Assembly (NCBI GenBank): GCA_033065855.1
Contig: JAVXUO010002851.1
Location: 124,001-188,000 of the forward strand
Length of the DNA: 64,000 bases
Direction of reading: 5' to 3'
Source of the DNA: Escallonia rubra
Lineage: Eukaryota; Streptophyta; Magnoliopsida; Escalloniales; Escalloniaceae
Shown here: positions 60,360-64,000 of the stretch, one piece after another
Layout: every line of letters starts with the position of its first letter
Numbering within the stretch: position 1 is the first letter of the stretch
The notes under the pieces: generated by a model
Seen by the model: the letters and a program-made list of their open reading frames with translations, nothing else
Databases searched by the model: none
Told to the model about the DNA's origin: nothing
Program-made: the position numbers and the translations under genes

Positions 60360-60900
60360 GTGTGCTCGCGAGTGTGTGTTAGGGGGAGGGGATTGGTGGT
60401 GGTAGATGCGGCCATTGGCAAGGAAGGTAATGGGGTGTTCGAGTGGGTTCAAATGGTGTGGTTACATTGGTGGCAGTGGTGTCCATGTTGATGTGCCGGA
60501 GTATTTCTGCCAATGTGGATGGGCTCTATTTATATCGGTGAACGCAATCTATTAATGAGGTTGGGCGTGATTTATCGATGATGGTGGGTGCAATATGTTG
60601 ATGGTGGGTCTGATAGGTGGTTGCAATGGTAGTGGTGGACGTGCTAGTGGGCATGCTGACGCGGTTATCTATTTCTGTCAGTGGTGGGTGCAATTTGTTA
60701 ACCGCGGTGAGTGCAATCGGTTGATGGTGGGTTCAAAAGGTGGTTGTAGTAGTGGTGGTGGGCGTGGTGGCATGGTTGTATATTGCTGGTGGTGGTGGTG
60801 GGCGTGTTGACTTGGTGGTATGTTCTGCTAGTGGTGGTCACTATAACGTTGTTATGGGTGGTGGTTGCCAGAGTGGCTGTTGCAGGTGGTGAAGGCAGTA
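60360..60900. repeat. Degenerate GGT/GTG-rich tract
   Basis: Long runs of GGTGGTGGT-like sequence are broken by 'gggcgtg' and 'ggttgatggtggg' phrases. Valine/glycine-rich frames on the plus strand and threonine-rich frames on the minus strand are products of this composition. Confidence 0.7.
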
Positions 60901-61483
60901 AGATAACCCTATCTGGCCTGTGTTTGATCCAAATGTATGATAGAATTTGTAACTTATATGTCTTTATCATATATGACGAATCATGACTTATTCGCTCTCA
61001 TTATCTCTCTCCCTCCCCCCGTAACAAGGCAGTAAAAGGTGGTGGCAATGGCATGCACTCTGGTGGTCGTTCATCATCCCACCAATCCCAGTTAGAGAGT
61101 GCTAGTAAGGTGGGAAATCTCCAGGATTTTCGACCCACGACACCTGGTCACAGTCCCGACGTCGGCCATTCTATTAACAACTGAACTTCTCTTCTGTGAA
61201 CACCTCCAAAGTTTACTTTAGTTTTCAGCGGAGACAGTTGTTAGCCACCATACCCTAACTCTACAAAGTTTTTACTTCAGTGTTCTTTTACCTAGTCTCT
61301 CTTCACTCTCCACTCCAGACCGGAGGAAAGAAACTTCATTCATCCCCAAATGCAAAAGAGTTGTACTCTTTGTGCTTGCTGAAGAATTAACGATATTTTG
61401 TGTAGTCTCTCGCAAGGATTAAAATGTACTCTTTCCAAATAAATTTTGCATTCGAAAATGCTACTCGCTGACTTATAACTCAC

Positions 61484-61486
<3 letters not shown>

Positions 61487-61535
<49 letters not shown>
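61487..61535. repeat. (TA)n microsatellite
   Basis: About 24 uninterrupted AT units, followed by a GA-rich stretch (61536-61680). Confidence 0.95.
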
Positions 61536-61537
<2 letters not shown>

Positions 61538-62261
61538 AGAGAGAAAGAAAAAAGGAGGGGCGAGAAGGATGAGAGAGAAAACAAAAAAGTGAAGTGGTGA
61601 GAAAAAAGAGTCAGATTGATGAGAGAGAGAGAAACATGTCAGAAAGTTAATGAGAGAAAGGAGAGAGAGATAAAAAATAGTAGTGGCTACTCCTCTGCTA
61701 CATTATGTAGCGGATGGAGCTGGAGGATATTTTTGTCAAAAAGTCATTCGCTACATTATCTAGCGGACGTACTTAAAAAACATAAAAAAAGATCTGGATC
61801 GTACACAGATTGCATATAGACAGACAGATCGCGCGGACAACTTAACCCAAGTTGCCCCCGCGGTCAACGGATTAACTCCACACATATCTATAATAGTTAC
61901 ACGGGCTGGACGGATTTGTAAAAATCTTTGTCCATGTCCAGCCTATATTTTTGACGCGTTCACTATGATCAATATAAAATAAAAGTAAATACATGTCCAT
62001 ATTTTTGCGGATGCACGCGAGTTGTCCAAGCTGTCCAAATCCGACTGCGTAAACCATTTGATAAAAAATACCACCACTGACAGCTGTTCCTGATTTCTTC
62101 TTCCCTGGGCCAAAGCCTCCTGTTTCCCTTGTTCCTGTGTCTTTCTCTCTGCGCCAAAAGTCTCCTGTCTCCCTTGGTGGTCCGTCTCTCTCTCTCTGCA
62201 TGTAAATATGTATGCAAGGAATTCATAAGAAAGTAGCCCAGGGAGCTGAAGAAGGAATTTT
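61536..62261 (+). promoter_or_regulatory. Upstream region and 5'UTR of the oxidoreductase gene
   Basis: A GA-rich block is followed at 61680-61790 by 'ctacattatgtagcgga' and 'gctacattatctagcgga' (a near direct repeat). A C/T-rich stretch with TCTCTCTCTCTCTGCATG at 62190 comes next, typical of plant 5' leaders. I do not see a clear TATA box. Confidence 0.4.
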
Positions 62262-62374
62262 ATGGAGACCCATAAACGAGGAGGAAAGAAGGTGGTCGTG
62301 ATAGGGGGTGGAGTTGCTGGTTCCCTCATTGCCAAATCACTCCAATTCAACTCAGATCTTACTCTCATCGATCC
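62262..62374 (+). CDS. AIF/FSP1-like FAD/NAD(P)-binding oxidoreductase, exon 1 (partial gene)
   Basis: From ATG at 62262 the exon encodes METHKRGGKKVVVIGGGVAG followed by SLIAKSLQFNSDLTLIDP. This is a Rossmann dinucleotide-binding fold: beta strand KVVVIGGG, the GGGVAG phosphate loop (GxGxxG type) and the acidic end of strand 2 (LIDP). It ends at a clean donor CC|GTAAGC (62375). This is the N-terminus of plant apoptosis-inducing-factor-homologue A-like proteins (about 360 residues in full), related to animal FSP1/AIFM2 NAD(P)H-quinone reductases. The family continues 'K(E/D)YFEI(P/T)WA', which I do not find before 64000, so the rest lies beyond the window. The kinase at 5772-13249 is its presumed ancestral neighbour. 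Confidence 0.85.
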
Positions 62375-64000
62375 GTAAGCTCCCACTTTCTTCCTTTTTT
62401 ACCCTTTTATGATGGGATTATATCTTTTTTCTTACTTACATCACTCTTGTGCTTCCTTTCGAAAGAAGCACGATGCTAAATTGAAAATGGGTGGATTGCT
62501 ATTAGTTAGCGTAAAACTCAATTTAATGAATGCTTGCCAACCTTCTGCTTATCCTTCTTTCCAATGGGTTTCGCAGGTCAAAGTACATACAACTTGAATT
62601 AACTTATGTTCTTTAACTACGCTGATTGTAATTACTAGAAGATTCGAATTTATTATGTGAAAGACAATAGATTTTTGAAATTTGTTTTGTCATGTCCAAA
62701 ATATGTTCATCACAAAAGCATATACAGCCCACAGGTGCAATCTAAGCCATCAAACCATGAAAAGGGCTCCAAGCATGCGAAGTGCAAAGTGCGTTAAAAG
62801 CGGCAATCCGTTATGCCGGCGCGTCTGCGGTGCGCTGAAGACGTGAGCCCATGTCCACGCGCAATTTTGTTACTAAAACAATATAACCTCTCACATGGGT
62901 AAAAAACTTCCAAGTACAACCGTGACTCCACATTACATATTGATATGGTTTCACGGTCTAATTATACCTAAGCAAATTAACACATGGACACATCTCAGAT
63001 CTTTAACTCCACACTGACGTGGACGGTGATTAACAACAACACAGTGAAGACAGCAAGTTGAACACGACCTCGGCGAGTCGACAGGATCAATAGCCATGGC
63101 AAGTTGCGGGAATGACGAGACGAGGAGCCGACAGGATCGAGTGCCTCTGTCAAACACAGGATCGATGGCCATGGTTAGTCGACGAGGAACGAAGACATGT
63201 CGTGTTGACGGATCATGGTGACGGTGAGTGGACTGAAGGACAACGATACGCGTCCATGGATCTCGGCCAGCTTTACCGAATCTCGAAAACGACGTCTAGC
63301 CGGCAACTGCTAATCTCAAGCACATCCCCCCTAGTTGCTCTTGCCCCGTCCATCACCATCATACGACCGTCGCTTATTGGGTAGGGGGAAGAGTTGCCTT
63401 CGGGATTTGCTGTCACTTTCAGATTGGGTGGAGCTAACGAGGATCTCATTGTTGACGTGGACGCTGATGAGGATGTCTAACTGGCAAATTGCTAAAATTT
63501 AATTGGGTGGTGATACCACGTCAGTGTTGATGACATGGTATCATTATTACAATGAAGTTTTTCTGCTCACATGGGGTTTTTTAAACCCATTTACTTCTCC
63601 TTTTCCAAGCAATGCAGGATTGCCACATTTTGACTCGTGAACTTCCTCTTATTTTCGAACTTTGAGATCTTCGATCTCCTAAACCATTTGGTGAAATGGT
63701 GTGATTCTTGTTGGTCCTTGTACCTTGTAGTTTATACTCTGAAATCCAAGTCCAATCAATTACTGAAAAATTCTGAACACCAAACGACCATTTGCTTGTT
63801 TGTCTTGTGCTGGAAAAAAGGGTTAAAATCATCTCAATGAGTTTCTCGTGCACTTTTGGTAAAACACGAGTATGACTTCTTTTATCATACCTCATGTTAT
63901 GGGCATGTAGAGGGCATGTAGACTATGCTCCCTCAGTAGTGTGAAACTTTTTTTCATGATAAGTAAATAATTATACTTTAAATGCCAAGGCAAACCCATA
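62375..64000 (+). other. Intron 1 of the oxidoreductase gene (to window end)
   Basis: No exon with the expected second segment is visible in the remaining 1.6 kb. A GC-richer block (62990-63480) has repeated 'gacaggatcgagtgcc', 'gacaggatcaatagcc' and 'ggatcgatggccatgg' phrases and may be an insertion. Short frames (63112-63384, 63581-63895) have no recognised domain. Confidence 0.5.

Noticed and set aside
60595-60970. Val/Gly-rich and Thr-rich frames
   Set aside because: Products of a GGT/GTG-rich simple sequence; no domain or splice structure.
1-64000. tRNA, rRNA or microRNA genes
   Set aside because: No A/B-box tRNA pattern or rRNA sequence was recognised by eye. The hairpins seen (for example 24305-24331 and 46962-47143) sit inside transposons and lack microRNA context. 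A tRNAscan or Infernal run would decide.

Overview
The window looks like nuclear DNA of a eudicot plant. It is AT-rich and dense with transposable elements. It holds two ordinary plant genes: a NIMA-related protein kinase with 14 coding exons on the - strand (5772-13249), and the first exon of an AIF/FSP1-like FAD/NAD(P) oxidoreductase on the + strand (62262-62374). From memory, the Arabidopsis homologues of these two (NEK6/IBO1 At3g44200 and the oxidoreductase At3g44190) are neighbours. If so, this is a conserved gene pair pushed about 49 kb apart by nested transposons. I cannot name the species.

Left part (1-29.9 kb). A retrotransposon LTR-like segment is interrupted by a Mutator-type element (556-1532). 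It is followed by a 5'-truncated LINE with a perfect 14-bp target duplication (3252-4209), a broken NHL/LEA_2-like gene (4387-5016), and the kinase gene with a repeat in its long intron. Next come several non-autonomous DNA elements with readable ends: a Tourist-type MITE (15790-16230), an element with an 11-bp target duplication (16855-17870), a GTACCGG-rich element, a hAT element full of GGGCCGG (19638-20886), and a possible Pack-type element carrying a folate-biopterin transporter fragment (23296-24458). From 24.5 to 29.9 kb I see only AT-rich DNA.

Centre (29,989-42,548). A 12.6-kb two-gene Mutator-like element fills this part. Both ends carry the same 21-nt palindrome. The long, complex inverted arms each supply a TATA box and a 5'UTR-intron donor. 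The arms drive two convergent genes: a FAR1-type MULE transposase (+) and a plant-mobile-domain / Ulp1-type (C48) cysteine protease fusion (-). The genes meet at a 167-bp tandem array. Each gene carries disabling lesions, but the catalytic motifs of both survive. The left arm has five palindromic G-boxes and the right arm has an array of GAACCGCA/TGCGGTTC hairpins. Parts of the arms match retrotransposon LTR-like DNA elsewhere in the window.

Right part (42.5-58.1 kb). A decayed Ty3/gypsy element of Tat type runs on the - strand, with an antisense plant-mobile-domain ORF downstream of pol (43.7-46.2 kb). It abuts a decayed second gypsy element, probably a chromovirus, which is split by a 3.3-kb solo LTR with a 5-bp target duplication (53736-57022). 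From 58.1 to 61.5 kb I see only simple-sequence and unannotated DNA before the oxidoreductase promoter.

The two domesticated-looking features are the kinase (microtubule and cell-expansion control) and the oxidoreductase. Everything between them is mobile DNA, and the plant mobile domain turns up independently in a class I and a class II element.
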